Shown here: piece by piece, positions 42,312-52,184 of the stretch
How positions within the stretch are numbered: the stretch's first letter is position 1
Layout of the letters: every line of letters begins with the position of its first letter
Assembly (NCBI GenBank): GCA_035547915.1
Contig: DASZTS010000009.1
Location: 19,126 to 83,125 of the forward strand
Source of the DNA: DASSFG01 sp035547915
Lineage (GTDB): Bacteria; Planctomycetota; Planctomycetia; Pirellulales; JAICIG01
DNA length: 64,000 nucleotides
Reading direction: 5' to 3'
The notes under the pieces: generated by a model
Databases searched by the model: none
What the model was told of the DNA's origin: nothing
What the model saw: only the letters and a program-made list of their open reading frames with translations
Made by a program: the position numbers and the translations under genes

Positions 42312-42779
42312 CTAATGGATCGCCCTTTCCGTTGTTCGTTTTCTTACTCGACCGTCCAGCGAGATTTCGCATTTCGGCAACGCCTGCTGGAGGCTAGTAA
42401 CCCCGTCGTCTGTAACTCGGGTAAGGTCGAACGAAATGTGTTGCAGGGTTGTCAGCCCATGCAGGTGGACCAGTCCCGCATCTGTGAAGCCGGATCCCGC
42501 GAGCGAGAGCATTTGAAGGCCGCTCAATTGTTTCAGGTGGCCCAATACGGCATCCTCATCCTTATCAAAATTGGCGAGAAAGACCGTTTCGACCTCATCA
42601 AAGTAATCTTGCGGAAGCCATCGCCTAAGGAAGGAGTCGCCATCGCCCATGTAGAACACGGCTCCGCCGGAAGCTTCAATTGCGGTCACCGCTCGCCGCT
42701 GTCGCTCAATCGGAACGACCCACGAGCCAAATGCGATGCCCGATGCGGCCACAACCATAAACGAGAATCGCTTAAACAT
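42312..42779 (-). CDS. Membrane-anchored leucine-rich-repeat protein
   Basis: About 155 residues from ATG 42779. An N-terminal hydrophobic segment (FSFMVVAASGIAFGSWVV) is followed by QRRAVTAIEASGGAVFY and two to three leucine-rich repeats (LKQLSGLQMLSLAGSGFTDAGLVHL, TTLQHISFDLTRVTDDGV). This short LRR form is frequent in planctomycetes. The upstream frame to 42896 lacks a good start. Confidence 0.72.
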   Translation of the reverse strand: MFKRFSFMVVAASGIAFGSWVVPIERQRRAVTAIEASGGAVFYMGDGDSFLRRWLPQDYFDEVETVFLANFDKDEDAVLGHLKQLSGLQMLSLAGSGFTDAGLVHLHGLTTLQHISFDLTRVTDDGVTSLQQALPKCEISLDGRVRKRTTERAIH

Positions 42780-42938
42780 GTTAACGCGGAAGTGGAGAGC
42801 GATAGACGATCGCGGCGCGGGGCAGCGTATGACTGGACCGGGCGGGACGTTCGGCCGTCCGAGGTTACGGGTAAGCAAGGCTTTCCCCGTGTTCACAACC
42901 TTGCAGGTGAACCCCGTGCACCGTTCTCCAGGGTGAAC

Positions 42939-44159
42939 TCAAATTACCGACACTTCTACGCGATGCACTCCGTTCCAGGCATATCCGGCCGGATTCCAGC
43001 CGACCGACCCGTCGAGTGGTTGTGTGCGGCCCAAGCGGTCCACCGCACGCGCCAAGATCCGGTGGCGGCCCTTGGCGAGCGATATCGTTGCTGACCAGTG
43101 ATACCAGGCGTAGGGACTCTCGGGACGTTCGAGAACGGCTCGCCGCCAGGTGCGTCCTTCGTCGAGCGAGACATCCACAGCCTCGATTGCCACTTCGCCA
43201 TCATTCCAGGCTACGCCGCGAATTTCGTTTTCCCCCGACCGCAATGATTCTCCTTCGAGCGGCGCGAAAATGGTGCTCTTGATCCGCATCCGCCAATTGG
43301 GCTCACTCGTATCGAAATCGTAGTTGAATTCGCTCCCCGCCTTAATTGGCGATCGCGGCGTGCGGTAGCGGCGCCGCTGGTGGTGGTTGAACGTTTCCCG
43401 AGTCTCCAATCTCAGCCGGCTGAGCCACTTGAGCTGCATCGTTCCATAATAACCGGGCGTGACGAGGCGCACCGGTCCGCCGTGCACGGCCGGGATCGGT
43501 TCACCATTCATGCTCAAGGCGATGATCGATCGAGCTAACGCGTCTTCCAGCGGAATGCTGTGTTCGAAGTCGGCTTCCTCCAGTTTCTGAGGTCCATCCT
43601 TGCCTTCGGCCGTCAGAAAACGGGCATCGGGCGCGAGGCCAAGCTGGAACGAATCGAACAGCGATTTCAGCCTGATGCCCCCGAATCGTACGTTCGCGAC
43701 AGCGCCCTCTCTCCAAGGCGCACCTTTCACCGGAGCCGCTTTGGAAAAATGCGCACGGCCGTTGCCCGAGCATTGCAAAACCATTTCGCACGCAGTCTGC
43801 TCCATTTCGCGCAGTTGCGCGAGCGAAACAGTGCGCGGCGTTTCGACCATACCGCCGATGTTGAAACGCCAGTCCTCAACGCTTGGCGGGCTGGTGGTGC
43901 GCGAGCCGGCTAGCTCTTGATTGTTGCGAACGAAGAGCACGCTCTTCGGTGTAAGCCGATCATTGCGCAACAGTTCGAGCGGTGTTTCAATCTCTAGAGT
44001 CTTGGAATTGTGAACGATGAGCCGCGAGTCCTTACCGGACACCAATTCCGCGACATCGGCATCGGCTTCCCGGCCCAGGGCGTCTTGGCGCGTTGCCGCG
44101 GCCGCTCCGAACGCCATGCCCATTTGCAAGAAACGCCGACGATCGAAATCGTATGACAT
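42939..44159 (-). CDS. TAT-exported molybdopterin oxidoreductase (sulfite oxidase type)
   Basis: A 406-residue protein with a twin-arginine signal (DRRRFLQMGMAFGAAAA). The oxidoreductase molybdopterin-binding domain contains MVLQCSGNGR, whose Cys should ligate molybdenum, and AVHGGPVRLVTPGYYG. A C-terminal Mo-co dimerisation domain follows (NEIRGVAWNDGEVAIEAVDVSLDEGRTW). It acts in the periplasm, probably oxidising sulfite or a related compound; the electron acceptor is not encoded beside it. It lies 51 bases behind the PHP gene and may share its transcript. Confidence 0.85.
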   Translation of the reverse strand: MSYDFDRRRFLQMGMAFGAAAATRQDALGREADADVAELVSGKDSRLIVHNSKTLEIETPLELLRNDRLTPKSVLFVRNNQELAGSRTTSPPSVEDWRFNIGGMVETPRTVSLAQLREMEQTACEMVLQCSGNGRAHFSKAAPVKGAPWREGAVANVRFGGIRLKSLFDSFQLGLAPDARFLTAEGKDGPQKLEEADFEHSIPLEDALARSIIALSMNGEPIPAVHGGPVRLVTPGYYGTMQLKWLSRLRLETRETFNHHQRRRYRTPRSPIKAGSEFNYDFDTSEPNWRMRIKSTIFAPLEGESLRSGENEIRGVAWNDGEVAIEAVDVSLDEGRTWRRAVLERPESPYAWYHWSATISLAKGRHRILARAVDRLGRTQPLDGSVGWNPAGYAWNGVHRVEVSVI

Positions 44160-44210
44160 GGTTGTGGTGGTGCATTCTTTTCCAGCGGCAGAAAACGCGG
44201 TCGCTTCTAG

Positions 44211-45545
44211 CTACTCCCAACCAACCGGTTGGGTCCAAGCTTGCTGTTTTTGCCCTCGGAACGATGGGTTGTGCGGAGGCTCGCTGGAAATCACCACCGC
44301 CCGCACGTAGAGTTCATCACCGGTAAGCTGATAGGTCGGCATCAATCCCTCAACGCTTTTCAGCACCTGACCGATCTGGCCCGAGTATCGGCGGGTGACG
44401 CGGGGTGGTTCTCCGGACCTTGGTGCACTGGCGGTGCCGGACGATTCCGCGCCACCGTCTGCGGTCGGATTGACTCCACGCAAGGTGCCGATGAATTGCG
44501 TCACGAAGCGGGCACTCCCGGCGGGCTCGATCTCCAGTTCCAGCTTACGTCGTTCACGGTCGTACCGCACCTCTTTCAAAAGGACGCCACTCGATGCATG
44601 GCAGTTGCCGGCCTTGATGGCCTTCACGATGTGCTCAGGCGTCAGATGAGTTGCTCGGACCATGAGCCAGCCGCGCCCAGGACGAGCACCATTGACCTTG
44701 TCGTGATAATGATGGCTGTCGTCCGTGGCAATGCCATAAAGTGGCGGGGACTTGAGGTGGCCCAGACGAATGGTATTAGCAATGTCCCAAAGCCGCTCGA
44801 CGGAAGGATGATCTTTGTCGCCCAATTGGTTGACACCAGGATGCCCGTTGTAGACCTCGAAGTGCCTTTCCATCACGACGTGCGCGAGGTCTTCCGCGGT
44901 GATCGCCCAGCCGAAATTCGGATGATTGAGGTGTGCGAGGATTTCGCGGCCGGCCCTGCGCGACTGGTCTTCCACATTGCGTAAGTTGTTCTCGATCGCT
45001 TCGCGGACGGTCTGGCCGCCCAAGGGTGGCAGCGATTCTTTCACGTTCGAGGCGTTGATGTGGACCGGCACGTTCTGGGCCTTGTCGCTGATTTCCTCGG
45101 CAGGGATCATCAAGAAGCGACCTCGCTCTTCGACTAGCGCCCGAAACTCGTCGAGCGGTTTCAGCCGCACCTCTCGCTCATTACCCTCGCCACGCGTCTC
45201 AACCCAGGAGCGACCAAAGCGTTGCAGGTATTTGTCGACGACGCCTTCGCCACCACGTTTCTTGATTTCTGCCTCTTTCATCCAGCGCATGCCTTGAGCC
45301 AACACGTTGTGGTCCGAAAGCGCGAGGAAGTGATAGCCGTGTGTCCGATACCATTCGGCGACCATCTCCGGAAGATCGTCGCCGTCACTCCAGAGGGTGT
45401 GGGTATGCAGATTCCCCTTCCACCAGCGCGGCTGTGCGTCGGCCGGGACGATCTCGTCCGCCCTGAATCGGCCGGATGACGCCAAGCCGAGAAACACCGT
45501 GACGGTGATCGCGAGAGTTCGAGCGGCTAGCATTTTGCGGCGCAT
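44211..45545 (-). CDS. Secreted PHP-domain phosphoesterase-like protein
   Basis: A 444-residue protein with a signal peptide (TLAITVTVFLGLASS). The PHP metal-binding motifs are present: GNLHTHTLWSDG near residue 44, LALSDHNV near 75, HLNHPN near 208 and a late DSHHYHD near 279. PHP domains hydrolyse phosphoesters; the substrate is unknown. It starts three bases after the end of the small gene at 45549, so they are probably one transcript. Confidence 0.82.
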   Translation of the reverse strand: MRRKMLAARTLAITVTVFLGLASSGRFRADEIVPADAQPRWWKGNLHTHTLWSDGDDLPEMVAEWYRTHGYHFLALSDHNVLAQGMRWMKEAEIKKRGGEGVVDKYLQRFGRSWVETRGEGNEREVRLKPLDEFRALVEERGRFLMIPAEEISDKAQNVPVHINASNVKESLPPLGGQTVREAIENNLRNVEDQSRRAGREILAHLNHPNFGWAITAEDLAHVVMERHFEVYNGHPGVNQLGDKDHPSVERLWDIANTIRLGHLKSPPLYGIATDDSHHYHDKVNGARPGRGWLMVRATHLTPEHIVKAIKAGNCHASSGVLLKEVRYDRERRKLELEIEPAGSARFVTQFIGTLRGVNPTADGGAESSGTASAPRSGEPPRVTRRYSGQIGQVLKSVEGLMPTYQLTGDELYVRAVVISSEPPHNPSFRGQKQQAWTQPVGWE

Positions 45546-45548
45546 CCC

Positions 45549-45797
45549 CTAATCCACGTCAGACCGATCGATGAGCCGATATGCGCCGTTCGCGGAAATG
45601 GTTTTCCGGACGGGATGCTTTATCGAGTAGGCAAAGAAAGAAAACTCGCCAGGCACTTCAAAGATTGCACCCACCGTGCAACCCTCTCTCTTCAAGTCGT
45701 CGTGGAGTTGCTGGGCATGCTCACGATTCCAGGAGGAGAGGATGCTTGCGATGCCAGATTTCTGGATAACAATGTCGATCGGCTGGTCCGTTGCCAT
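45549..45797 (-). CDS. Small hypothetical protein
   Basis: About 82 residues from ATG 45797 (or 45806). It reads MATDQPIDIVIQKSGIASILSSWNREHAQQLHDDLKREGC... and is alpha/beta in pattern, with a polar C-terminus. Family unknown. It directly precedes the PHP gene. Confidence 0.55.
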   Translation of the reverse strand: MATDQPIDIVIQKSGIASILSSWNREHAQQLHDDLKREGCTVGAIFEVPGEFSFFAYSIKHPVRKTISANGAYRLIDRSDVD

Positions 45798-45928
45798 AGC
45801 TCCCAAAATCTAGGGCACGCGAGGAAAAACTCCGCGATGGCCACGAGCGCGACCGACGTTGAGCCTTGGCCCTGCGAATGATTTCAACCCAACCACTTTA
45901 GTGGGTGGCGTGGTGCGGAACAAGGACG

Positions 45929-48900
45929 CTACGTGATGCGGTCTTTTACGACCAAAGAATAAAGCGAGGGCACCACGAAGAGCGTGGTAACTAACCCGGC
46001 AACGATACCTCCAATGACGGCGCGGCCAAGCGGACCATTTGCCTCACTACCGCGGGCAAGCGCAAGGGCCATTGGAATGAGTGCAAAGAAGGCGGCTAGC
46101 GCCGTCATGACAACGGGCCGAACTCGAATCGACGCCGCCTTGCGGATCGCGGCATCGGGCGTAAGCCCTTCGTGCACACGCAGGTTTTGTGCGAAGTCGA
46201 CCAACAACACAGTATTCGAGACAACGATGCCCACCATGAAAATGACACCCAGCAACGATTGCACATTGATGGCCGTGCCCGTCAGGTACAGCACCGACAC
46301 TACGCCAACCAGCCCGATCGGCACGGCGAACAGAATCACGAGCGGGGTGACGTAAGACTTGAACAGGGCAGCCATCAGCGCGTAAATGAGAAACGTGGCG
46401 AGCACCAATCCGATTGCCAATGTGCGGAATGTCTCCTGCATTCGAGAATACTCGCCGCTCAGCTCGATCGTTGCCCCCTTGATCGGTGCGCGCTCAGCAG
46501 CATTGCCGGGATCGTAAGGAGCCCAAGTCGCCCGCCCCTGCGGCACGCCGAATTCATCGATGAGACGGGCCACGTCATCAGCCACATGGCCCAAATCACG
46601 CGCTTCTACGGCCATCGTTATATCGACCGTCGATTGCAGATTATTGTGCGTGATCTCGGTCGGCACCGTATCGGGCCTCAAAACGGCAATGTTCCGTAAC
46701 GGTATCGGGTCATGCTGCCCCGGTGCCGTGATTGGCACATCGAGCAACGTGTCGATCGAGTCGATGTCTTCTTCAAAATACTGGACACCCACAAAGTATT
46801 GGTTTTTGCTGACGGGATCGATCCAAAAGTTCTTCTTGTTGAACTGGATGCTGGAGTTCAAGGCTGCCACAACATTCTTCATGACTTCGGCCTGATTCAG
46901 ACCCAATTCGGCCGTTTTCGCGCGGTCAACGTCGATGATGAATTCGGGATAATCGAGCCGCTGGATGATGCGGGCGTCGACCACGCCCGTGACGCCCTGT
47001 ACCGCCTTTTTGATCGCCTCGGCCACCCGGCGCGACTGCGGCAAGTTTTTGCCTGCGATCCGAATGTTGAGTGGCGACGACTTCCCTTCATTCATCGCGG
47101 AACGGATCATACCGCCGGCGTCAAATGCGAACTCCAAGTCGGCGAAGCGTTTATCGTTGGCGAAGGCTTCGCGCAACTGCCGCACGTATTCCTGAGAGGA
47201 TTGTTTGCGCTCGTGTGTGAGTTGCACCTTGACGACGGCATCCATTGGTCCGGCGTTGGGCGTATAGGCCGCCGACAGATCGGGCACCACCCCCAACTCG
47301 GAAATGATCATCTGCAAATCCTCGCCGAGCGTGCCGCGGACGAAGTCCTCAACCGCTTCGACTTTCTTTTCCGTTTCTTCTATGCGCGTGCCGCTAGCTG
47401 CACGGGCATAGATTTCAAACGAGCCGGCGTCGACTTCGGGGAAAAACTCTCGACGCAGTCGCGTGCCCAGGATCGCCACGACGGCAATCAGCGTCAGAAC
47501 GGCCCCGGCGACGACTGCTCGCCGATGCGCCAGGCAGTGTTCGAGAAGTCTTACATAGAATCGGATGCCGAGCTCAATTACTCTCTCCCAACGTGCAAAC
47601 GCCCTGGCGAGCCAACCGTGTCTGATTGGATGATGTGCAGCTCCTTCGACGACCGTCGCGGAGTGGCTATGTCCCGAATGAGCCCGTAGCCAGCGCGCGG
47701 CACGCGACGGGACGAAACTACGGGAGAGGACATAGGCCGCTCCCATCGCCAAGGCCACTGCCGTGGCCATCGGCCGATATAGGAATTCGCCGAGCCCAGG
47801 CATGAACGCCAACGGAGCCAACACCAAGAGGGTACAGAGACTGGCGACCAGTTCGGGCATGGCAACCTCGCTCGCTCCGAGGAACGCCGCTTCCTCCGGA
47901 CCGGCGCCTAAGCTCAGATGCCGGTGCGTGTTCTCCAGGCAGATGATCGCGCTATCGACCAGGGGGCCAATCGCTAGCGAAAGCCCAGCAAGCGTCATGA
48001 CGTTGATCGTGTTCCCCGTCGCGTACAGTCCGACCAGGGCGGCCAGCACGGCGATTGGAATGGTCAGCACGGCGATCACCGTCATCCGCCATTCGCCCAG
48101 GAAGAGCAGGATGACCAACGAACAGAGTACCGCGCCAAGCAAGCCCTCTTCGATCAGGCTTTCGATCGAGTGCCGGACGTAAACCGACTGATCCATGACC
48201 AGCTTCAAGTTAATCCCGTCGCGGGTGAGACGCGATTCCATCGCCGGCAGCGATGTCTTGAGTGTGTTCACCACATCGAGCGTGCTGGAGCCTTGTTGTC
48301 GAAATACTGGCACGTAGACCTGGCGTTTTCCATTGACGCGGACCACGTTGGTTTGAATAAAGTTGGCATCCTTGGGAGTGGCCACGTCGGCCAGATAAGC
48401 CGCATTTCCAAATTGGTTTCGCAGCGGGATCTGCGACATATCGCCCACCGAAGCGAACATCGAATTGGAATCGATGGCATAATCGGTCTTGCCGAGCTTG
48501 GCACTTCCGGTGGGGAGAAAGACGTTGTATTCTTCGACAGCACGCATCACGTCCTGTGGCGAGAGTTGCCGCGCCTGCAACCTAATGCGGTCCAGATAAA
48601 GCATCACCGCGCGGACTTTGCCGCCGTACACAAGGGGCGAAATAGCGCCAGGCTGCGACATGATCTGCGGCCGCACCTCATACCGCCCGACGTCAAACAA
48701 GGTCGCTTCGCCATGCGTGTCGCTATCCAGCGCGATCAGGCAGACGGGCGTAGCACTCGTCGGATCGTAAGGCAGCACGACTGGCGGTAGCGTACCGGGA
48801 GGCATGGTGGGATATTCCCATCCGGCGAGCGAATTGACCTCGGTTAGGGCGCCACTGCGGTCGACATTGCTGCGAAAGTAATCGCGGACGATGCTCACGC

Positions 48901-49162
48901 CGACGATCGATCGCGATTCGATGCGTCGGCCACCCGTGGCCTGCACCACACCCCGCTCAAGCCGTGCGGTGATGTTCTTCTCGATGCTCGCTGCCGGCAT
49001 GCCGCCGTAGAACACGAGCGCCTGCACCGCCGGGCTGCGAAAGACCGGTAGAATATCGATGGGCACCGAATCCGCAGCCAACGCGCCCAGCACGACAACG
49101 ACCAGTGACATCACGGTCACGGCAATCGGGTTGCGAATGGAAGCGCGGATCAACCCGTTCAT
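45929..49162 (-). CDS. RND efflux transporter, inner-membrane pump
   Basis: This 1077-residue pump has the RND architecture: TM1 (IAVTVMSLVVVVLGALA), porter domain, TM2-6 including LSLAIGPLVDSAIICLENTHR with the proton-relay Asp, a second porter domain, and TM8-12 ending before KDRIT. Only one Asp lies in TM4 and TM10 reads GIVVSNTVLLVDF without Lys, which sets it apart from AcrB and suggests a divergent subfamily. With the adaptor and the outer-membrane channel nearby it forms a tripartite exporter. Its start overlaps the adaptor stop by four bases. Confidence 0.92.
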   Translation of the reverse strand: MNGLIRASIRNPIAVTVMSLVVVVLGALAADSVPIDILPVFRSPAVQALVFYGGMPAASIEKNITARLERGVVQATGGRRIESRSIVGVSIVRDYFRSNVDRSGALTEVNSLAGWEYPTMPPGTLPPVVLPYDPTSATPVCLIALDSDTHGEATLFDVGRYEVRPQIMSQPGAISPLVYGGKVRAVMLYLDRIRLQARQLSPQDVMRAVEEYNVFLPTGSAKLGKTDYAIDSNSMFASVGDMSQIPLRNQFGNAAYLADVATPKDANFIQTNVVRVNGKRQVYVPVFRQQGSSTLDVVNTLKTSLPAMESRLTRDGINLKLVMDQSVYVRHSIESLIEEGLLGAVLCSLVILLFLGEWRMTVIAVLTIPIAVLAALVGLYATGNTINVMTLAGLSLAIGPLVDSAIICLENTHRHLSLGAGPEEAAFLGASEVAMPELVASLCTLLVLAPLAFMPGLGEFLYRPMATAVALAMGAAYVLSRSFVPSRAARWLRAHSGHSHSATVVEGAAHHPIRHGWLARAFARWERVIELGIRFYVRLLEHCLAHRRAVVAGAVLTLIAVVAILGTRLRREFFPEVDAGSFEIYARAASGTRIEETEKKVEAVEDFVRGTLGEDLQMIISELGVVPDLSAAYTPNAGPMDAVVKVQLTHERKQSSQEYVRQLREAFANDKRFADLEFAFDAGGMIRSAMNEGKSSPLNIRIAGKNLPQSRRVAEAIKKAVQGVTGVVDARIIQRLDYPEFIIDVDRAKTAELGLNQAEVMKNVVAALNSSIQFNKKNFWIDPVSKNQYFVGVQYFEEDIDSIDTLLDVPITAPGQHDPIPLRNIAVLRPDTVPTEITHNNLQSTVDITMAVEARDLGHVADDVARLIDEFGVPQGRATWAPYDPGNAAERAPIKGATIELSGEYSRMQETFRTLAIGLVLATFLIYALMAALFKSYVTPLVILFAVPIGLVGVVSVLYLTGTAINVQSLLGVIFMVGIVVSNTVLLVDFAQNLRVHEGLTPDAAIRKAASIRVRPVVMTALAAFFALIPMALALARGSEANGPLGRAVIGGIVAGLVTTLFVVPSLYSLVVKDRIT

Positions 49163-50568
49163 GTTCGATCGCCGATCGGCGTGCCCGACTTGAGCGACGG
49201 ATCGGGTGCACGTACCACCTCATCTTCCGCCGTAATACCCGACTTGATTTCAATCCGCTTGCCGTCGTCGGGACCTAGTTCGACCTGGATGCGCTGGATC
49301 GTTTCACGACGCACGACGAAAACGGCGCCCGCGCCTTTGGGGGAACGGTCGAGAACACAGTCGAGCGGCAGCATGAGGCGTTTGACGGCCGGAGACAGCT
49401 CGATCGTCGCACGGCCGTACATGCCGTCGCGCAAGAGCCCATCTGAGTTCGGGATGTCGATTTCGACCCGCATCGTCCGCGTCGTCGGATCTTCGTGTTC
49501 GGCCGTCCTCGACACGGTTCCACGAAACTCGCGATCACTAAGACCGTCAACCGTCAGCGCAACCGGATCACCGACATTGGTGAGGGCCACGTCGCGGTCG
49601 GGTACTTGCACCACGACACGCATCCGGTCCGTCCTTTCCACCGTGAGCAACGGTTTCGTCGCAGCGCTGTGAGTACCGATGAATCCTCCGGGAAAGTGAT
49701 TTCGCCGCGTGATAACGCCGTCGAACGGAGCGGTGATGACGGCATACTTCACATCCACGCGCGCTTTCGTCAGTCGGGCCTCGGCCACGGAAACTGCGGC
49801 CTGAGCCGCTGCGACGTCCGCTTCCGCCTGTTCGACGCGGCTCGCAGCCGCCGAGGATTCGGCATGGGCGGTTTGGGCGTGTAGTCGCGCCGTCCGCTCG
49901 GCAGCGATCGCAGACTCAAAATCCCTCTGTTGTTCGTCGCGCAACCGCACGTCAACTGCGCGTTCTTCGACCAGTCCCTTGACACGAGCGTATTGAGCCT
50001 CGGCTAATTTTTTATTCGCCACGAGCCGATCGATGTCCGATTCGCGGTGAGCGGCCGTTGCATCCGCTGCCTTTCGATCCGCCTCGGCGGTTTTCACTTT
50101 ACTTTCTGCTTGGAGAGCCTGGGCCTTGGCTAATTGCAATAACGCGGCTGCTTCGCCGACCAAGCTCTCTTCCCGCGGTACATCGATCACCGCCAGAACT
50201 TCTCCTTTCGTCACACGCGATCCAATATCGACGTGTTGGGTCTTCAGATAGCCTAAGACCATCGCGTGAAGGTCGACCGATTCGAACGCGTGAATGGAAC
50301 CGGGTTGCTGCGTGATTCGCCTTCCGACCACGACCTCCGCGCGCGCGAACTCCAGCTTGCGAGTTGGCGCGGGCTGCTGAGCCGGCGGCGCTGCCCCTAC
50401 TGACGTCGGTTCAAGTACCGGTCTACCGCAAGCCCACGCCATGATGGCGCACAGCAAGAACGTTCCGACGGCGTAAATGTATTTGCGACGTTCTCGTCCG
50501 ATCGCCCATCGCACGGCAGTTCTCCGGAACGCGAATTGTGCGGGAAACCGGTCAATTATATCGGACAA
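49159..50568 (-). CDS. RND periplasmic adaptor (membrane fusion protein)
   Basis: A 469-residue HlyD/AcrA-type adaptor. An N-terminal membrane segment (YIYAVGTFLLCAIMAWACG) with a Cys is followed by a lipoyl half (VDLHAMVLGYLKTQHVDIGSRVTKGEVLAVID), a long coiled coil (~135-270), the second lipoyl half (ITAPFDGVITRRNHFPGGFI) and the barrel. It bridges the pump at 45929 and the TolC-like channel at 53277. The coiled coil is long, as in metal or multidrug adaptors. Confidence 0.9.
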   Translation of the reverse strand: MSDIIDRFPAQFAFRRTAVRWAIGRERRKYIYAVGTFLLCAIMAWACGRPVLEPTSVGAAPPAQQPAPTRKLEFARAEVVVGRRITQQPGSIHAFESVDLHAMVLGYLKTQHVDIGSRVTKGEVLAVIDVPREESLVGEAAALLQLAKAQALQAESKVKTAEADRKAADATAAHRESDIDRLVANKKLAEAQYARVKGLVEERAVDVRLRDEQQRDFESAIAAERTARLHAQTAHAESSAAASRVEQAEADVAAAQAAVSVAEARLTKARVDVKYAVITAPFDGVITRRNHFPGGFIGTHSAATKPLLTVERTDRMRVVVQVPDRDVALTNVGDPVALTVDGLSDREFRGTVSRTAEHEDPTTRTMRVEIDIPNSDGLLRDGMYGRATIELSPAVKRLMLPLDCVLDRSPKGAGAVFVVRRETIQRIQVELGPDDGKRIEIKSGITAEDEVVRAPDPSLKSGTPIGDRT

Positions 50569-50678
50569 TGGCCGGTTCCCCGCCGCCGAGAATCATAAGA
50601 TTTTCTTTAAGAAGGCCCGCCCGAGAAGGCACCGCTGACGCTGGGGGGCACTAGCGATGAAGTCGACAATGTCGGCTT

Positions 50679-52154
50679 TCAGGCCATGCAAAGATCGGTC
50701 TGGTCGGCTCGAACAAGGGGCAATCGGACCGTGAAACGGCTACCCTCGCCGAGTTTGCTGTCGACGCTGATCGACCCCGAGAAAGCTGCCACAATATGAG
50801 ACGCTACGGCAAGTCCAAGGCCGTAGCCGGGCAGCCCTGCCAGCCTTGCGGCATCGGCACGATGGAACGGTTGAAAGAGCTGAGCCATGTCGTCCGCGGC
50901 GATCCCCCGCCCGCAATCGCTCACAGTCACCGTGGCTGTATCCGATGAACGCGCTAATTCGAGCCGGACCGGACTTCGCGGATCACTGTGCTTGAGCGCA
51001 TTGTCGATCAGGTTGTGGAATGCCTGAGCGAGCAACTCCCGATCTGCGCGGACCCATACCTCTCCATCGTCGCCAACGTCGCAGTGCAAGTCGCCATGCC
51101 GCGGATGATCGGTCCAACGAGCCATATAATCCTTTAGCCAGCCACGCAATTCCAGGGGCGTTGTGCTTGGAGGCGGGCCGGCCTCGGTCCGCGCCAATAG
51201 CAACAGGGAGTCGACAATTCCCCGCAGGCGACGCGCTTCGTCGCGCGCGGCGGCCAACGCCTGACGGTAGTCCTGCGGCGACCGGTCGCGAAGCAGCGCC
51301 ACGTCGAGTTGGCCAAGGATGCCGGCCAGCGGCGTGCGCAGTTGGTGCGACGCGTCGCCCGTGAATCGCCGCTGGCGGTCAAATGCATCGCGCAGGCGCG
51401 CCAAAAGCTGGTTGAAAGCCTCGGCCAGATCGTCCAACTCGTCGGCTGTGCCGGGACTTGGAAGGCGCCAGCCCGGATTGTCGGGGCTGAGATTCTTCGC
51501 GGCGGAAGCGATCTCTCGCACAGGAGACATCGCCCATAGAATCAGTCGCCTGCCGAACAGGCCACAGATTGTCCATACGAATCCGGTGGCCGCCACCAAC
51601 TGCCACAACAGGTGGCGCATGCTTGCTTCGACAGGAGCGGGAGATAGCCCGGCCACGATCAGCAGTTCTTCGTGTTGCACGTCGTCTTCTACCGCATCGT
51701 AGGCGTCACGAGCCGACTCAGGGTTCAGCAATTCCTTAAGCCGCAATGTCCGGCTTGCCAGCCGCCAGTTGTCGAGTTGCACGATCGACGTGGCGTCGAG
51801 CGCCAGACGAGGCAGCTCGTGCCACGCCTCGGAGGGCGGAAAACGAATGGCTTCTGCGTTTAACGATCGGCCAACCACTGTGCCTCCCCGGTCGTAGACG
51901 GCCCAGCGCACCTGATCGTCGTCCTGGCCCATGCCGACATTGAGTCGCCGATCGACCGGCTCCCATTCCATGCCCTCCGGCTCGATGTCGATCGAAGCCT
52001 CAAGCACATCGAGGGTGATCTGTAGCCGCTCGTCCATCTCACGGTGCAGGTAGAGCCCTGTGGCGAAGTAGAGCGCGGCCGAGAAGCAGATCAGGATCAC
52101 CGCCACGGCGACGAGAAAGAACGCGGACAGGCGTGTAGCAAGCTTCAGCTTCAC
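50679..52154 (-). CDS. Sensor histidine kinase
   Basis: A 491-residue membrane kinase: TM1 (FFLVAVAVILICFSAALYFATG), a periplasmic sensor of ~150 residues, TM2 (LVAATGFVWTICGLF), HAMP, HisKA with GDASHQLRTPLAG (phospho-acceptor His) and an HATPase domain with HNLIDNALKHSD and GYGLGLAVA. It lies 30 bases behind its response regulator and should phosphorylate it. The neighbouring efflux genes are the likely target. Confidence 0.92.
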   Translation of the reverse strand: MKLKLATRLSAFFLVAVAVILICFSAALYFATGLYLHREMDERLQITLDVLEASIDIEPEGMEWEPVDRRLNVGMGQDDDQVRWAVYDRGGTVVGRSLNAEAIRFPPSEAWHELPRLALDATSIVQLDNWRLASRTLRLKELLNPESARDAYDAVEDDVQHEELLIVAGLSPAPVEASMRHLLWQLVAATGFVWTICGLFGRRLILWAMSPVREIASAAKNLSPDNPGWRLPSPGTADELDDLAEAFNQLLARLRDAFDRQRRFTGDASHQLRTPLAGILGQLDVALLRDRSPQDYRQALAAARDEARRLRGIVDSLLLLARTEAGPPPSTTPLELRGWLKDYMARWTDHPRHGDLHCDVGDDGEVWVRADRELLAQAFHNLIDNALKHSDPRSPVRLELARSSDTATVTVSDCGRGIAADDMAQLFQPFHRADAARLAGLPGYGLGLAVASHIVAAFSGSISVDSKLGEGSRFTVRLPLVRADQTDLCMA

Positions 52155-52184
52155 TATTTTTAGTTCTGGCCGAGGATCCGCGGC

